Positions 34,566 to 43,309 of a stretch of DNA of 64,000 bases are shown here, in pieces; the first letter of the stretch is position 1, and each line of letters begins with the position of its first letter. Location: the NCBI GenBank assembly GCA_003670575.1, contig QWRD01000001.1, positions 62,001-126,000 of the forward strand, given 5' to 3'. A program made the translations under genes and the position numbers. The notes under the pieces are model-generated. The model did not search any database and was not told the DNA's origin. It saw nothing but the letters and a program-made list of their open reading frames with translations. This stretch comes from Chloroflexota bacterium. Lineage in GTDB: Bacteria; Chloroflexota; Dehalococcoidia; UBA2979.

Positions 34566-34644
34566 CGCTGTGTGCCCCCTCGGCTGTGTGCGCGCTCGTG
34601 CGTCTCGGTCGTTTGTTGTTGCTGCTGCCCGCTACTGGTTCGTA

Positions 34645-35220
34645 CTAGTCGCTGACGTACGGCAGCTCACCCTCGGGCAGCCGGCCGGACTCCGTGTGGA
34701 AGCGCTGCACCGCCTCCGGCTCCTCCTCGTGCACGGCGGTGGTTTCCGGGCCGCGCAGCATGGCGACCCGCCCCGTTCGCACCAGTTCGAGGATACCGAA
34801 CGGCCGCAGGTTCTCGATGAACGCGGTCATCGTCGCCTGCTCCGCCGCGATCTCAACTATCACGTGTTCCGGGGACACGTCCACCACATGCGCCCGGAAG
34901 ATGCCCACCACGTCCATCAACTCGTGCCGTCGCGCGGTGGCGCACTGGACTTTCACCAGCGCCAGTTCGCGAGAGACGGCCTCCGCCTTCGTCACATCGG
35001 CGACCCGGATCACGTCGATCAACTTGTAGAGCTGACGCTCCACCTGATCCACGATGCCTTCCGCGCCGTCCACCACGATGGTCATGCGGGAGATGCCCGC
35101 CTCCTCCGTGGTGCCGACCGCGAGCGAGTCGATATTGAACCCGCGCCGCCGGAACAGTGAGGCCACCCGGTTCAGCACCCCGGGGCGGTCTTCAACCAGC
35201 GCGACCACCGTGTGCTTCAT
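34645..35220 (-). CDS. ilvN: Acetolactate synthase regulatory subunit
   Basis: 191 residues. N-terminal ACT domain KHTVVALVEDRPGVLNRVA and FRRRGFNIDSLAVGTTE, second ALS small-subunit domain from about residue 80. It confers valine feedback on IlvB. The ATG at 35220 overlaps the ilvB stop (ATGA), fixing the start although the frame is open to 35616. The C-terminus is about 20 residues longer than average. Confidence 0.94.
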   Translation of the reverse strand: MKHTVVALVEDRPGVLNRVASLFRRRGFNIDSLAVGTTEEAGISRMTIVVDGAEGIVDQVERQLYKLIDVIRVADVTKAEAVSRELALVKVQCATARRHELMDVVGIFRAHVVDVSPEHVIVEIAAEQATMTAFIENLRPFGILELVRTGRVAMLRGPETTAVHEEEPEAVQRFHTESGRLPEGELPYVSD

Positions 35221-36914
35221 CGTGCGACCTCCTGCTGGTCTCGTGGTGCCTCGACGGTTTCCAGCAGTGAGGCGCCTGCGGGCACCATCGGCCAGACGTT
35301 GCCCTCTGCTTCCACCTGGAAGTCGAGCAGCACCGGGCCGGGGTGGGCGTTCGCCTCGCGGATCGCCGCCTCCACCTGATCCTTGTCGGTCACTCGGATG
35401 CCGAGGATTCCGTACGCGTCCGCCAGCTTCATGAAGTCCGGCTGGGACATGGCCACGGACACGTAGTTGTCCTTGTAGAACAGCTCCTGCCACTGGCGAA
35501 CCATGCCCAGGTAGCCGTTGTTCATGATCGCCAGCTTCACCGGCAGATGCTCGTCCACCAGCGTGGCCAGCTCCTGCATGGTCATCTGGAACCCGCCATC
35601 GCCGCAGATTGACCACACGGTGGCGTCAGGCCGGCCGACCTGTGCGCCCATCGCCGCTGGCACCTCGAAGCCCATGGTGCCCAGGCCGCCGGAGGTGATG
35701 AGCTGGTGCGGGTGGGTGAACTTCATGTGCTGGGCGGCCCACATCTGGTGTTGGCCGACTCCGGTGACGATCACCACGTCGTCGCTGTTCAGCGCGGAGA
35801 TGCGGTCGCAGACGTACTGCACGCTGAGCTCCGGGCCCGACGGCACCGCCATCGAGTGCGCGTGCTCGCTGCGCAGGTCATCGATCCAGCGCACCCACTC
35901 CACGTGCGTGTTCTGGCGCACCGCTGGGATCAGCGCCTCCAGCGCGCGCTTCGCGTCGCCGAGGATCGGCGCGACGGTGTTGATGTTCTTGCCGTGCTCG
36001 GCTGCATCGATGTCGATGTGGACGATGCTGGCGGTTGGGTTGAAGTCGGCGAAGCGCCCCAGTGCGCGGTCGTCCATGCGGTTCCCGATGCCGATGATCA
36101 CATCCGCCGTCGAGGCTGCGTGATTCGCCTCGTAGGAGCCGTGCATGCCCAGCATGCCGTAGGACAGCGCGTGGTCGCCGCGGATGCTGCCCAGGCCGAG
36201 CAGCGTGTTCAGCACCGGGGTGCCGGTCTTCTCCGCGAACTGGCGCAACTCATCGCTCGCGTTGGCGAGGATCACGCCGTGCCCCGCGATGATGATCGGT
36301 CGCTCCGCCGCATCGATCAGCGCGGCCGCGCGCGCGATGTGCGCCGGGTCGATGCGCGGGCTTGCGACATAACCACGGATCGAGATCTGCTCGGGCCACT
36401 CGAACTCCGCCTCGTCGGTGAAGACGTCCTTCGGGATGTCGATGTGCACCGGCCCCGGTCGCCCGGTCTGTGCGATGTACGCGGCCTCGGCGAACGTGTA
36501 CGCAAGATCCTGCGCCCGCATCACCAGGTAGTTGTGCTTCACGATCGGGGTGGTGATGCCGGTGATGTCGGCCTCCTGGAAGCCGTCCTTGCCCAGCAGG
36601 TTGCGCCCCACGTTGCCCGTGATGAACAGCGTGGGCACCGAGTCCATCATCGCGTTGGTGATCGCGGTGACCAGGTTCGTCGCGCCCGGGCCTGAGGTGG
36701 CCAGCGCGCAGCCGAGGCGTCCCGTCGCGCGGGCGTAGGCGTCCGCGGCGTGTCCGCCGGCCTGCTCGTGCCGCACTAGGATGTGGCGCACCTCCGGATG
36801 CGAGGGGAAGCGGTCATACAGCGGCAATACCACCCCGCCGGGGTAGCCGAAGACGACATCGATGCCGATCTTCTTCAGGCTTTCCAGGACGATGTCCGCA
36901 CCGCTCATCTTCAT
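35217..36914 (-). CDS. ilvB: Acetolactate synthase catalytic subunit
   Basis: 565 residues, ThDP enzyme. VFGYPGGVVLPLYDRF, HEQAGGHAADAYARATG with the catalytic Glu, GLGTMGFEVPAAMGAQVG, and GDGGFQMTMQELATLV with NNGYLGMVRQWQ (ThDP-binding GDG-NN motif). ATG 36914 is preceded by GAGGAG. First gene of the ilv block, behind a leader-peptide region at 36990-37137. Confidence 0.96.
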   Translation of the reverse strand: MKMSGADIVLESLKKIGIDVVFGYPGGVVLPLYDRFPSHPEVRHILVRHEQAGGHAADAYARATGRLGCALATSGPGATNLVTAITNAMMDSVPTLFITGNVGRNLLGKDGFQEADITGITTPIVKHNYLVMRAQDLAYTFAEAAYIAQTGRPGPVHIDIPKDVFTDEAEFEWPEQISIRGYVASPRIDPAHIARAAALIDAAERPIIIAGHGVILANASDELRQFAEKTGTPVLNTLLGLGSIRGDHALSYGMLGMHGSYEANHAASTADVIIGIGNRMDDRALGRFADFNPTASIVHIDIDAAEHGKNINTVAPILGDAKRALEALIPAVRQNTHVEWVRWIDDLRSEHAHSMAVPSGPELSVQYVCDRISALNSDDVVIVTGVGQHQMWAAQHMKFTHPHQLITSGGLGTMGFEVPAAMGAQVGRPDATVWSICGDGGFQMTMQELATLVDEHLPVKLAIMNNGYLGMVRQWQELFYKDNYVSVAMSQPDFMKLADAYGILGIRVTDKDQVEAAIREANAHPGPVLLDFQVEAEGNVWPMVPAGASLLETVEAPRDQQEVAR

Positions 36915-36990
36915 CGCTGGGCTCCTCGCGTCACTGCTACTTGCTGGGTGGTCCCTGGGTTGGTGGTGTCACTTGGTCATGACAAGCGAA

Positions 36991-37051
36991 CGACCCGCGT
37001 TGGCGGGTCGGGGTTTTGAGGCGACGACCGCGCATACGCGCAGACGCCGCC
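36991..37051 (-). terminator. Attenuator-type hairpins in ilvB leader
   Basis: Two minus-strand hairpins follow the leader peptide: GGCGGCG/CGTCGCC (37045-37051 with 37020-37026) and CGACCCG/CGGGTCG (36991-37010). The second lacks a U-run in the ilvB direction but has GGGGTTTTG on the opposite strand. Mutually exclusive pairings were not worked out. Confidence 0.4.
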
Positions 37052-37137
37052 TACGTAAGTACGAGTACGAGCAGGTTGATGCCGCGCGCCAGAGGCGCCG
37101 CAGCTGGGATCAGGCCGGGGGTGTAGTTCAAGGCCAT
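37051..37137 (-). CDS. Leader peptide of ilvBN
   Basis: 28 residues from ATG 37137, ending GINLLVLVLT-stop: four Leu and two Val codons in the last seven sense codons, the classic signature of branched-chain attenuation peptides. The ATG lies about 10 nt after a -10 element, so the RNA has almost no 5' UTR. Hairpins and ilvB follow. Confidence 0.7.
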   Translation of the reverse strand: MALNYTPGLIPAAAPLARGINLLVLVLT

Positions 37138-37146
37138 CGTCCGAAC

Positions 37147-37176
37147 AGTATTGAGGGCGGGGAGGGGAGGCGTCAA
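37147..37176 (-). promoter_or_regulatory. Promoter of ilvB leader
   Basis: Minus strand TTGACG (37171-37176), 18-nt pyrimidine-rich spacer, AATACT (37147-37152). The -35 overlaps the first bases of the upstream gene's stop region at 37177. Transcription would start near 37140. Confidence 0.5.
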
Positions 37177-38718
37177 CTACGGCTGTGTGCCAGACCTCAC
37201 CACCTCTGTCTCCGGATGCGCCCCCGCCCATGCGAACCAGTAGCCCTGCTGCCACGGCAGCGCCGGCAGCTCCTTGCCGGTTCCCACCTGCACCAGCGCC
37301 TGCTCGCGCATGGCCCAACGCCCGCCGGCATCGTCGATGGCGGCGAAGCCACTGCCGTTGCCCTCGGCACGGACGAAGTGCACTCCGCCGGCTGCGTAGA
37401 CCCCAGCAGCCAGTCCCGGTCCCTCGGAGAGCGCGACTACCCCGGCGCCTGGCGCGCCCGCCGTGACGAGTTGGCGCGTCTGCACCTCCGCGAGTCGGAA
37501 CGCCAGCGGCGGCCCACTTGCCGGCACAACGCCGATCACTGGTTCCTTCTCAGCCAGTCGGGTATCTGCCTGCACCGGGTGCAGCGCGCGGGTCGAGTCG
37601 ACCTCGTCGCGGGTGGCCGCGCCGGCGCTGTAGTCGCGTACGACCCCCGTCGCGATGTCCAGCACCGTCGTGGTGGTGTGGCGGGCCTGCCAGTCGCTCC
37701 ACGTGGTGGTGAACACCGGCAGCGGAGTGAGCGCCGCGCGAGGCGAACCGGGCGAACCGGGTCCGCCGAGCGCCACGCCGCTGAAGCCGTCCCACAGCCT
37801 CGATTCCACCGTGTCGAAGATGAGCGAGCGCGAGTGGAGCGCCAGGCCTGTGGTGCCGAAATCGCGCGGCTTCCCCGCGGCGGTGCTTCCCCCACTCTGG
37901 CCACGCTCGAACGCCACCGCTCCGCCGCAGGGGAGGCAGTGCACCACGACGATCGCGTGGCCGTTCAGCGTGTCGTTCACCACGCCATGCCACGCGATGA
38001 TGCGCTGCGGGTAGGCGCGCGCCTCGGAGCCGATCACTACGCCGTACACCAGATCGGTGGGCGGGAGGTAGCGCTGGGCTCGCGCGTTGACGTTTGCCGG
38101 ATCGTGCAGCGGGCGGTTGGCGTCCGGCTGCACCCCTGTCCAGTGCAGCGCCGCGAGTGTCGAGGTGTCGAGCGTCGCCCCGAACAGTGCCTCGTAGGTT
38201 GGCTTCGTCTCGGGCGTGGCGGTGAGCGCCAGCAGACGAGCCTTCCATCGCGCGTAGCCCGGAGGCCCCTCGGCGTTGGCCTGTCCTTGCCCCAGCAGCC
38301 ACTCACGCCAGCCTCGCGCGTCGGTTGACTGCTCGCCTGTCAGTCGGACCAGGGCGGCATCCAGCGGGCCGCGCCACGACAGGTCAAGGTTGAGCATGTC
38401 GATCAGCGGAGCGACGAGTCGAGGGTCGCCCGAACGCCCCATCTCATCGATCGCCGCCAGCGCGTCCGGCGAGGGCGGGACGCAGGTTCCGGCGCTCGTC
38501 GGGTCGTCGAGCCAGCAGACCGCCCGCCGCAGCAACGCCTCCACGCGGGCATCGGGCAATCGCGCCGCGACGGGGCGCGCCGTCGACGCCGTGGCGACCG
38601 CTGTCGCCGTGCGTCGAGGTGTTGGCGCTGGCACCGCGCCCCCGAAGCAAGCAGCCGTCATCGCCGCGAGCAGGCTCGCCGTGGTGACCAATGCCAGGAG
38701 GAGGAGGCGTGCTCGCAT
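37177..38718 (-). CDS. DUF3179-family lipoprotein
   Basis: 513 residues. Lipoprotein signal MRARLLLLALVTTASLLAAM with lipobox Cys24 (MTAAC), a Thr/Ala/Pro linker, a helical region (about 55-170), then a DUF3179 domain at about 215-500: ARAYPQRIIAWHGVVNDTLN, VVVHCLPCGGAVAFER with a CxxC, and FGTTGLALHSRSLIFD. These blocks match the DUF3179 pattern, in which a Cys-x-x-Cys-Gly follows AYP...WHE..ND. Function of the family is unknown; the CLPC pair and exported location suggest metal or redox chemistry. Confidence 0.8.
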   Translation of the reverse strand: MRARLLLLALVTTASLLAAMTAACFGGAVPAPTPRRTATAVATASTARPVAARLPDARVEALLRRAVCWLDDPTSAGTCVPPSPDALAAIDEMGRSGDPRLVAPLIDMLNLDLSWRGPLDAALVRLTGEQSTDARGWREWLLGQGQANAEGPPGYARWKARLLALTATPETKPTYEALFGATLDTSTLAALHWTGVQPDANRPLHDPANVNARAQRYLPPTDLVYGVVIGSEARAYPQRIIAWHGVVNDTLNGHAIVVVHCLPCGGAVAFERGQSGGSTAAGKPRDFGTTGLALHSRSLIFDTVESRLWDGFSGVALGGPGSPGSPRAALTPLPVFTTTWSDWQARHTTTTVLDIATGVVRDYSAGAATRDEVDSTRALHPVQADTRLAEKEPVIGVVPASGPPLAFRLAEVQTRQLVTAGAPGAGVVALSEGPGLAAGVYAAGGVHFVRAEGNGSGFAAIDDAGGRWAMREQALVQVGTGKELPALPWQQGYWFAWAGAHPETEVVRSGTQP

Positions 38719-38810
38719 GCGTCGAGTTTGCCACGCGCTGCCGTGGGGGGCCTCAACGCCGGGCGAGGGGAGACGGACGAAGAAGCGGAAGGATGGTTGC
38801 GCGTCTCTTG

Positions 38811-38842
38811 CTCCCCTCTCCCCGCGGGGCGGGGCGAGGGTT
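38811..38842. repeat. GC-rich hairpin repeat, divergent copy
   Basis: CTCCCCTCTCCCCGCGGGGCGGGGCGAGGG with pairing arms, in the 145-bp gap upstream of the DUF3179 gene and downstream of the reductase gene. Looser relative of the element at 395 and 42012. Confidence 0.4.
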
Positions 38843-38863
38843 CCTGCCGGGGCGGGAGGGCGC

Positions 38864-40051
38864 CTACCGTGCTCCGTAGCGTCGAGCGGAGACCCGCCGC
38901 GCCAGCCACGCCAGCGGTGGGAGCGTCCGTGCGAGCGGCCCAGTGCGGCGCACGATCCCCTCGTACGTGCGTTCGCCGCGCACGATGCCGGTCATGCCAT
39001 TCCAGACGCGTCGCGAACGCATCGCGAGGAACGTGAACGGCCTCGGCCAGGCGTGGAACACCTCCATCAGCGCGTGCGATGCGACAAGGTCCGGCACCAG
39101 CTCGCGGTCCAGCGCGAACTGGTAGCCACGCAGGTCGTGCGTCGTGCCAGCGAGGTAGTCCGCTGCCGCGGGCGCGATGGCGACTCCGGAGGCAATCGCG
39201 CCGTAGATGCCCTCGCCCGAGAGCGGGTCGACCAGTCCCGCGGCGTCGCCGACCAGCGCCACGCCTCGCGCGGTCAGGCGCGCGCCCGGCCGCAGCATCG
39301 GCAGGTGGTGGCCACGCACCCCGGTCAGCGTCGCGGGGTCCCAGCCGAAGGTGCGCGTGTAGGCGTCGAGGCTCGCGCGCAACTGCGAGCCGGCGACCGC
39401 TTTCCAGCCGCCCACGCCCACGTTGATGTGGTCGCCCTTCGGAAAGAGCCAGCCGTACCCACCCGGCAGCCAGCCGAGATTGATCGCCACCCGCCCGCGC
39501 AGCCAGTCGGGCGGCCCGTCCGGGAACGACAGGTTGCCCTCCAGCGCCACGGCCTGCTCCGCCGCATGCTCGAAGCCGAGCGCGGTGCCGACCACCCCGT
39601 TGGCGCCGTCCGCGCCGATCAGCACGCGCGAGTGGTGCGCGTCGCCGTTGCCGAGGCGCACCTCGAAGGTGCCGTCGGGCCGCTCGACGATCGTGCGCAC
39701 GGCTTGGCCGTCGCGAAACTCGACGCCCGCCTCCTGCGCCCGCTCCACGAGGAACGCGTCGAGGCGGCGGCGCTGCGTCATGAAGGTCAGTGGCCCGCCC
39801 GCATCGCGGATCGTCGAGCCGCCTTGCGGCCCGCTGAGGATCGCGCCGCTCACCACCTGCTCCACCACCGGCGAGATATCGAACGGCAGCAATGCGGCGC
39901 AGCGCACGGTCACGCCGCCGCCGCACGGCTTATCGCGAGGGAACCTCGCGCGATCCAGCAGCAGCACGTCGTGCCCCCGCGCCGCGATCTCCCGCGCCGC
40001 CGTGGAACCGGCGGGCCCCGCGCCCACAACGATGGTGGAGTAGGTGGTCAT
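38864..40051 (-). CDS. Geranylgeranyl-reductase-family FAD oxidoreductase
   Basis: 395 residues. FAD Rossmann motif IVVGAGPAGSTAAREIAARG, DKPCGGGVT with the Cys-Gly-Gly near residue 43, RRRLDAFLVERAQEAG, and a second FAD contact ALVGDAAGLVDPLSGEGIYGA. These are typical of GGR-family enzymes that reduce isoprenoid double bonds of menaquinone, (bacterio)chlorophyll or archaeal lipids. In a heterotroph a menaquinone or carotenoid role is most likely. Start ATG 40051. Confidence 0.8.
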   Translation of the reverse strand: MTTYSTIVVGAGPAGSTAAREIAARGHDVLLLDRARFPRDKPCGGGVTVRCAALLPFDISPVVEQVVSGAILSGPQGGSTIRDAGGPLTFMTQRRRLDAFLVERAQEAGVEFRDGQAVRTIVERPDGTFEVRLGNGDAHHSRVLIGADGANGVVGTALGFEHAAEQAVALEGNLSFPDGPPDWLRGRVAINLGWLPGGYGWLFPKGDHINVGVGGWKAVAGSQLRASLDAYTRTFGWDPATLTGVRGHHLPMLRPGARLTARGVALVGDAAGLVDPLSGEGIYGAIASGVAIAPAAADYLAGTTHDLRGYQFALDRELVPDLVASHALMEVFHAWPRPFTFLAMRSRRVWNGMTGIVRGERTYEGIVRRTGPLARTLPPLAWLARRVSARRYGAR

Positions 40052-40055
40052 GTGG

Positions 40056-40979
40056 CTAATCGGAGAGTGTGAAGTAATCGGTGTCGATCTTCTTCACCTC
40101 GTAGGTGGCGACGGTGGTGACTCCCAGCCCGGAGTCGAACATCAATCGAGCGAGCGTTCGACCGTTGATGAGCGCAACGCGCTTCTGAATCGTCTCGGCA
40201 TAATTCTTTGCGTCCGCTGTGAAGTCCGATGTCGTGATGAAGACGCCCTTTTGAACCCGCTTGCCTTCGAGACTCCCGACGAATCCTTGTATGTCGGGGC
40301 GCCCGACGTTAGCCTGCCAGCGCTTCGCTTGGATATACACGAGGTCGAGACTTAACTTGTCCTCGTAAATGACTCCGTCGACGCCGCCATCTCCGCTGCG
40401 TCCGATACGTTCTCCCGCTTCAACATCGCTCCCGTACCCGAGGCGGAGCAGGAGTCGTACGACCAGATCCTCGAAGAAGGCAGGTGTCATTTCACGAATC
40501 TGGTCTAGCAACGCCGACTCGATCTCCTCTCGGAGGTCGAGGTGCGCACTCTGCATTCGTTCTTCTGCAGTTTCGGATTGTGGCTCGACGGCAGCAGCCG
40601 CGGCTGACGGATCGGTTCCCACCCCAGGTCCCATCCGGCGGCTCGCTAAGAGCCACTCGACGAATTCCGGGTACGCGCGGAGCGTCTCGGCAGTGATCGG
40701 GCTGTTGCCTGCAAGGAGCTCGCGGCCGCGGGCTGTGATTCTCGCACTGCCTCGAGACGTTTGCTCAAGCGCACCGGCACGTAAGAGGTAGTAGCGAGCC
40801 CAATGGCAACGGTTGTGCAGGAGTTCCCGTCCGGATGGGAGTCGTGTGGCGCGATCGGTCTCACTGAGTTTCAGCAGGTCGGCGACCATCCGCGTGACTT
40901 CCGAGGCGGCGTGAGGCGCACCGTCTCGGTGAACCTCCAGTACGGGGCGCATTAGTTCTTGATACGTTGGCAACGTCAC
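40056..40979 (-). CDS. mrr: Mrr-type restriction endonuclease
   Basis: 307 residues. N-terminal winged-helix Mrr_N domain (about 1-90, YQELMRPVLEVHRDG) and C-terminal Mrr-cat domain with FEDLVVRLLLRLGYG, Asp201 in GDGGVDGVI and Gln217-Ala-Lys219 in YIQAKRW, the PD-(D/E)xK catalytic core. The C-terminal segment has GVFITTSDFTADA, standard for the family. Mrr enzymes cut modified DNA. Base composition looks clearly lower in GC than its neighbours, suggesting recent transfer. No methyltransferase is adjacent, consistent with type IV. Confidence 0.88.
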   Translation of the reverse strand: MTLPTYQELMRPVLEVHRDGAPHAASEVTRMVADLLKLSETDRATRLPSGRELLHNRCHWARYYLLRAGALEQTSRGSARITARGRELLAGNSPITAETLRAYPEFVEWLLASRRMGPGVGTDPSAAAAAVEPQSETAEERMQSAHLDLREEIESALLDQIREMTPAFFEDLVVRLLLRLGYGSDVEAGERIGRSGDGGVDGVIYEDKLSLDLVYIQAKRWQANVGRPDIQGFVGSLEGKRVQKGVFITTSDFTADAKNYAETIQKRVALINGRTLARLMFDSGLGVTTVATYEVKKIDTDYFTLSD

Positions 40980-40988
40980 GTCGACCCC

Positions 40989-41888
40989 CTACCCGCGCAG
41001 CGCAATCGCGAGCGCGGCGAACACGCCGACCTGCACCGCGACACCCGCGCCGAGGATGAGGTAGCCCGCCATGCGATCCCAGGCGTGCAGCAGCGTGCCG
41101 AGCGCGAGGTCGATGACGAGCAGCAGGGTGGCGATGCGCGGCGGTTCCAGGAGCGCCTCGCGGCCGGTCACGTTCACCACGGCATCGCTGGTGTTGGGCG
41201 GGAAGCCGAGCGTCAGCGTTGCGGGCAGCGAGTCGTAGCGCAGCGCGATCTGTAGCCAGACCAGCGCCAGCCCCACGATCGCGGCCAGCGCCATCCAGCG
41301 TGCTCGTGGGTCGGCCAGCACGGTGTGCAGCAGATGGCCGGAGCGCTCCACGCGATGCGTCACTTCGGCGGTGGGGCCGAGCTCTTGCCGCTCCTGCACC
41401 TCGCGCGCGAAGCCAGCGGCGTCCTCCATGGTGATCGCGTAGTTGCGATCGCTGGTGATCACGTACAGCACCTGCTCGGCCGTCTGGTGCGTGGAGTAGT
41501 AGAGCACCGGCCCAAGGCGCGGCACCTCGGCGTGGCCCACGTGGTGGCCCCACCAGGAGACGCCTTGCACCTTCGGCACGCCCGCGGCGGAGCCGGGCAC
41601 CAGCCGCTCGATCGCCTGTAGCGGGATGAGTTGGCGGGCAGCGCCCCAAGTGATCACCAGCCCGTTGCGATCTAGCGCGTAGGAGAGCGTGGCTAGCGAG
41701 TAGGTCCAGAAGAGGAACAGCGACGTCAGCAGTGCCGCCACCACGCTCCCCGCGTACGCGAGGAACGCGACCAGGCCGCTTTGAGCCGACAGCGCCGCCG
41801 TGACGAGGAGGAACGCGATCGACGCGGACCAGAGCACCAGTGCAGTGCCCACGATCAGCCCGAGCGCCCGTGGCGGCTGGTAGTACAC
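40989..41888 (-). CDS. Membrane protein with PH-like domain
   Basis: 299 residues, GTG 41888. Two N-terminal helices (about 8-32 and 40-65), a soluble beta-rich section of about 110 residues beginning LATLSYALDRNGLVITWGAA and ending YVITSDRNYAITMED, then two or three C-terminal helices (about 198-213, 245-262, 270-298). The middle resembles bacterial PH domains. Function unknown. Nine nt from mrr, but composition differs. Confidence 0.55.
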   Translation of the reverse strand: MYYQPPRALGLIVGTALVLWSASIAFLLVTAALSAQSGLVAFLAYAGSVVAALLTSLFLFWTYSLATLSYALDRNGLVITWGAARQLIPLQAIERLVPGSAAGVPKVQGVSWWGHHVGHAEVPRLGPVLYYSTHQTAEQVLYVITSDRNYAITMEDAAGFAREVQERQELGPTAEVTHRVERSGHLLHTVLADPRARWMALAAIVGLALVWLQIALRYDSLPATLTLGFPPNTSDAVVNVTGREALLEPPRIATLLLVIDLALGTLLHAWDRMAGYLILGAGVAVQVGVFAALAIALRG

Positions 41889-42011
41889 GGCTCAACCTCG
41901 ATGGGGGCCGGGGGCGCCCGCTGCGTGCAGCCACTGTATCAAGGCGCCCGCGGCTCCTGGCCGCGGGCGGAACGGATCCAGGCGCCCACGGCACTGCGCC
42001 GGGAGCCTGTC

Positions 42012-42051
42012 TGACCCCCTACCCCTGTACGGGGGAGGGTTGGGGTGGGGG
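42012..42051. repeat. Dispersed GC-rich hairpin repeat, copy 3
   Basis: TGACCCCCTACCCC, TGTAC, GGGGGAGGGTTGGGGTGGGGG. Nearly identical to the copy at 395-436 including flanking TGACC. Lies in the ilvE to PH-protein gap (41889-42127), which otherwise shows no gene. Confidence 0.65.
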
Positions 42052-42127
42052 TCTCCGACGCCCGGATCGGAGCGCTCGCAAGATTCGCGAGCTCGGCGTG
42101 CCGGGCGGCGTCGAACTGCCCGGTCGC

Positions 42128-43063
42128 CTACGCCTGTACCGGCGCTCCGGCGAACACCGGGGACAGCCACTGGCGGTACTGCGGCAGCTTGCCGGTGATC
42201 GCATCAAAGTACGCGCGCTGCAACTGCGTGGTGATCGGGCCGGCCTTGCCGTCGCCGACGGGCACCCGATCCACGGAGAGCACCGGCGTGACGTGCGCCG
42301 CCGTACCCGTCATGAAGATCTCGTCCGCGATGTACAGCTCGGTGCGGTCGATCGAGCGCGACACGGACTCGTAGCCCAGATCCTTCGCAACCGTCAGCGC
42401 AGTCTCGAGCGTGATGCCCTCCAGCACGTTGTCGGCCGGCGGCGGGGTGATCAGTTGCCCGCGCCGAATAATGACGATGTTCTCGCCGGAGCCCTCGGAG
42501 ACGTGGCCGTCCTGGTTCAGCAGGATCGCCTCGTCGAAGCCGTTGAGCTGCGCCTCCGTCTTGGCGAGCGAGTTGTTCACGTACAACCCGTTCACCTTCG
42601 CGCGCGCCGGGATCATGTTGTCGTCCACTCGACGCCACGACGAAACCGCGCAGGTGATGCCTGCGTCGGAGTCGAGGTAGTTCCCCAGCGGAATCTCGAA
42701 GAACAGGAAGTCGTCGGTCACGTTGTGCAGCCGCGGACCGATCACGCTCTGTGACTTGTACGCGATCGGTCGGATGTACACATCCTCGCGGTAGTCGCTG
42801 CGGCGTGCGAGGTCGATGACGATGCGCGTCAACTCCTCGTCGGTCGCGGAGATCTCGATGCGCAAGATCTTCGCGTTCTGGCGGAAGCGCTTGATGTGCT
42901 CCTCCAGCCGGAAGATGTACAGCTCGCCCGTGTCTGCGTTCCAGTTGCCGCGCACCCCCTCAAATACGGCCGTGCCGTAGAGGAAGGCATGAGTGGTCAC
43001 CGGGATCTTCGCGTCCTCCAGTGGCACGAAGTTCCCCTGGAAGTAGGCCGTAGGCGTGGGCAT
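42128..43063 (-). CDS. ilvE: Branched-chain amino acid aminotransferase
   Basis: 311 residues, ATG 43063. Fold-type IV PLP enzyme: FLYGTAVFEGVRGNWN, EEHIKRFRQNAKIL, the PLP lysine in RAKVNGLYVNNSLAKTEAQ, and SEGSGENIVIIRRGQL. It performs the last step of Ile, Leu and Val synthesis. Separate from the main ilv/leu block by about 5 kb of accessory genes. Confidence 0.94.
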   Translation of the reverse strand: MPTPTAYFQGNFVPLEDAKIPVTTHAFLYGTAVFEGVRGNWNADTGELYIFRLEEHIKRFRQNAKILRIEISATDEELTRIVIDLARRSDYREDVYIRPIAYKSQSVIGPRLHNVTDDFLFFEIPLGNYLDSDAGITCAVSSWRRVDDNMIPARAKVNGLYVNNSLAKTEAQLNGFDEAILLNQDGHVSEGSGENIVIIRRGQLITPPPADNVLEGITLETALTVAKDLGYESVSRSIDRTELYIADEIFMTGTAAHVTPVLSVDRVPVGDGKAGPITTQLQRAYFDAITGKLPQYRQWLSPVFAGAPVQA

Positions 43064-43218
43064 GCGTTGCTCCTTCAAGCCGGCGGTCGTCAGTTGTTGG
43101 TGCGCTCGCCGGTGCTGAGGAGGATAGGGCGCGCCGCGAACCCGCGGCAACCCTCCGCAACAGCCGTGCCGTGGCCGTGCGGCCCCGGGAGCGTGGGTAA
43201 TCAACGAGATCCCGAACT

Positions 43219-43267
43219 TCTGGCCCCCTCGCCACGTCCGCTGGGAGAGGGTTGGGGTGAGGGCTCC
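43219..43267. repeat. Dispersed hairpin repeat, copy 4 with partial duplicate
   Basis: CTGGCCCCCTCGCC...GCTGGGAGAGGGTTGGGGTGAGGG, followed by a second start of the same unit at 43296-43320 (TTCTGGCCCCCTCGCCTATCGCCGCTGG), which runs into the ankyrin gene's 3' end. It shares the GGGTTGGGGTG core with copies at 395 and 42012. Confidence 0.55.
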
Positions 43268-43309
43268 AAGGTGTGGCGAGGGTTGTGGTGAGGGTTCTGG
43301 CCCCCTCGC

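Noticed and set aside
36991-37018. Intrinsic terminator for a plus-strand transcript (CGACCCG hairpin plus GGGGTTTT)
   Set aside because: No plus-strand gene ends nearby. The hairpin is better interpreted as part of the minus-strand ilvB leader, though its T-run orientation is noted as odd.
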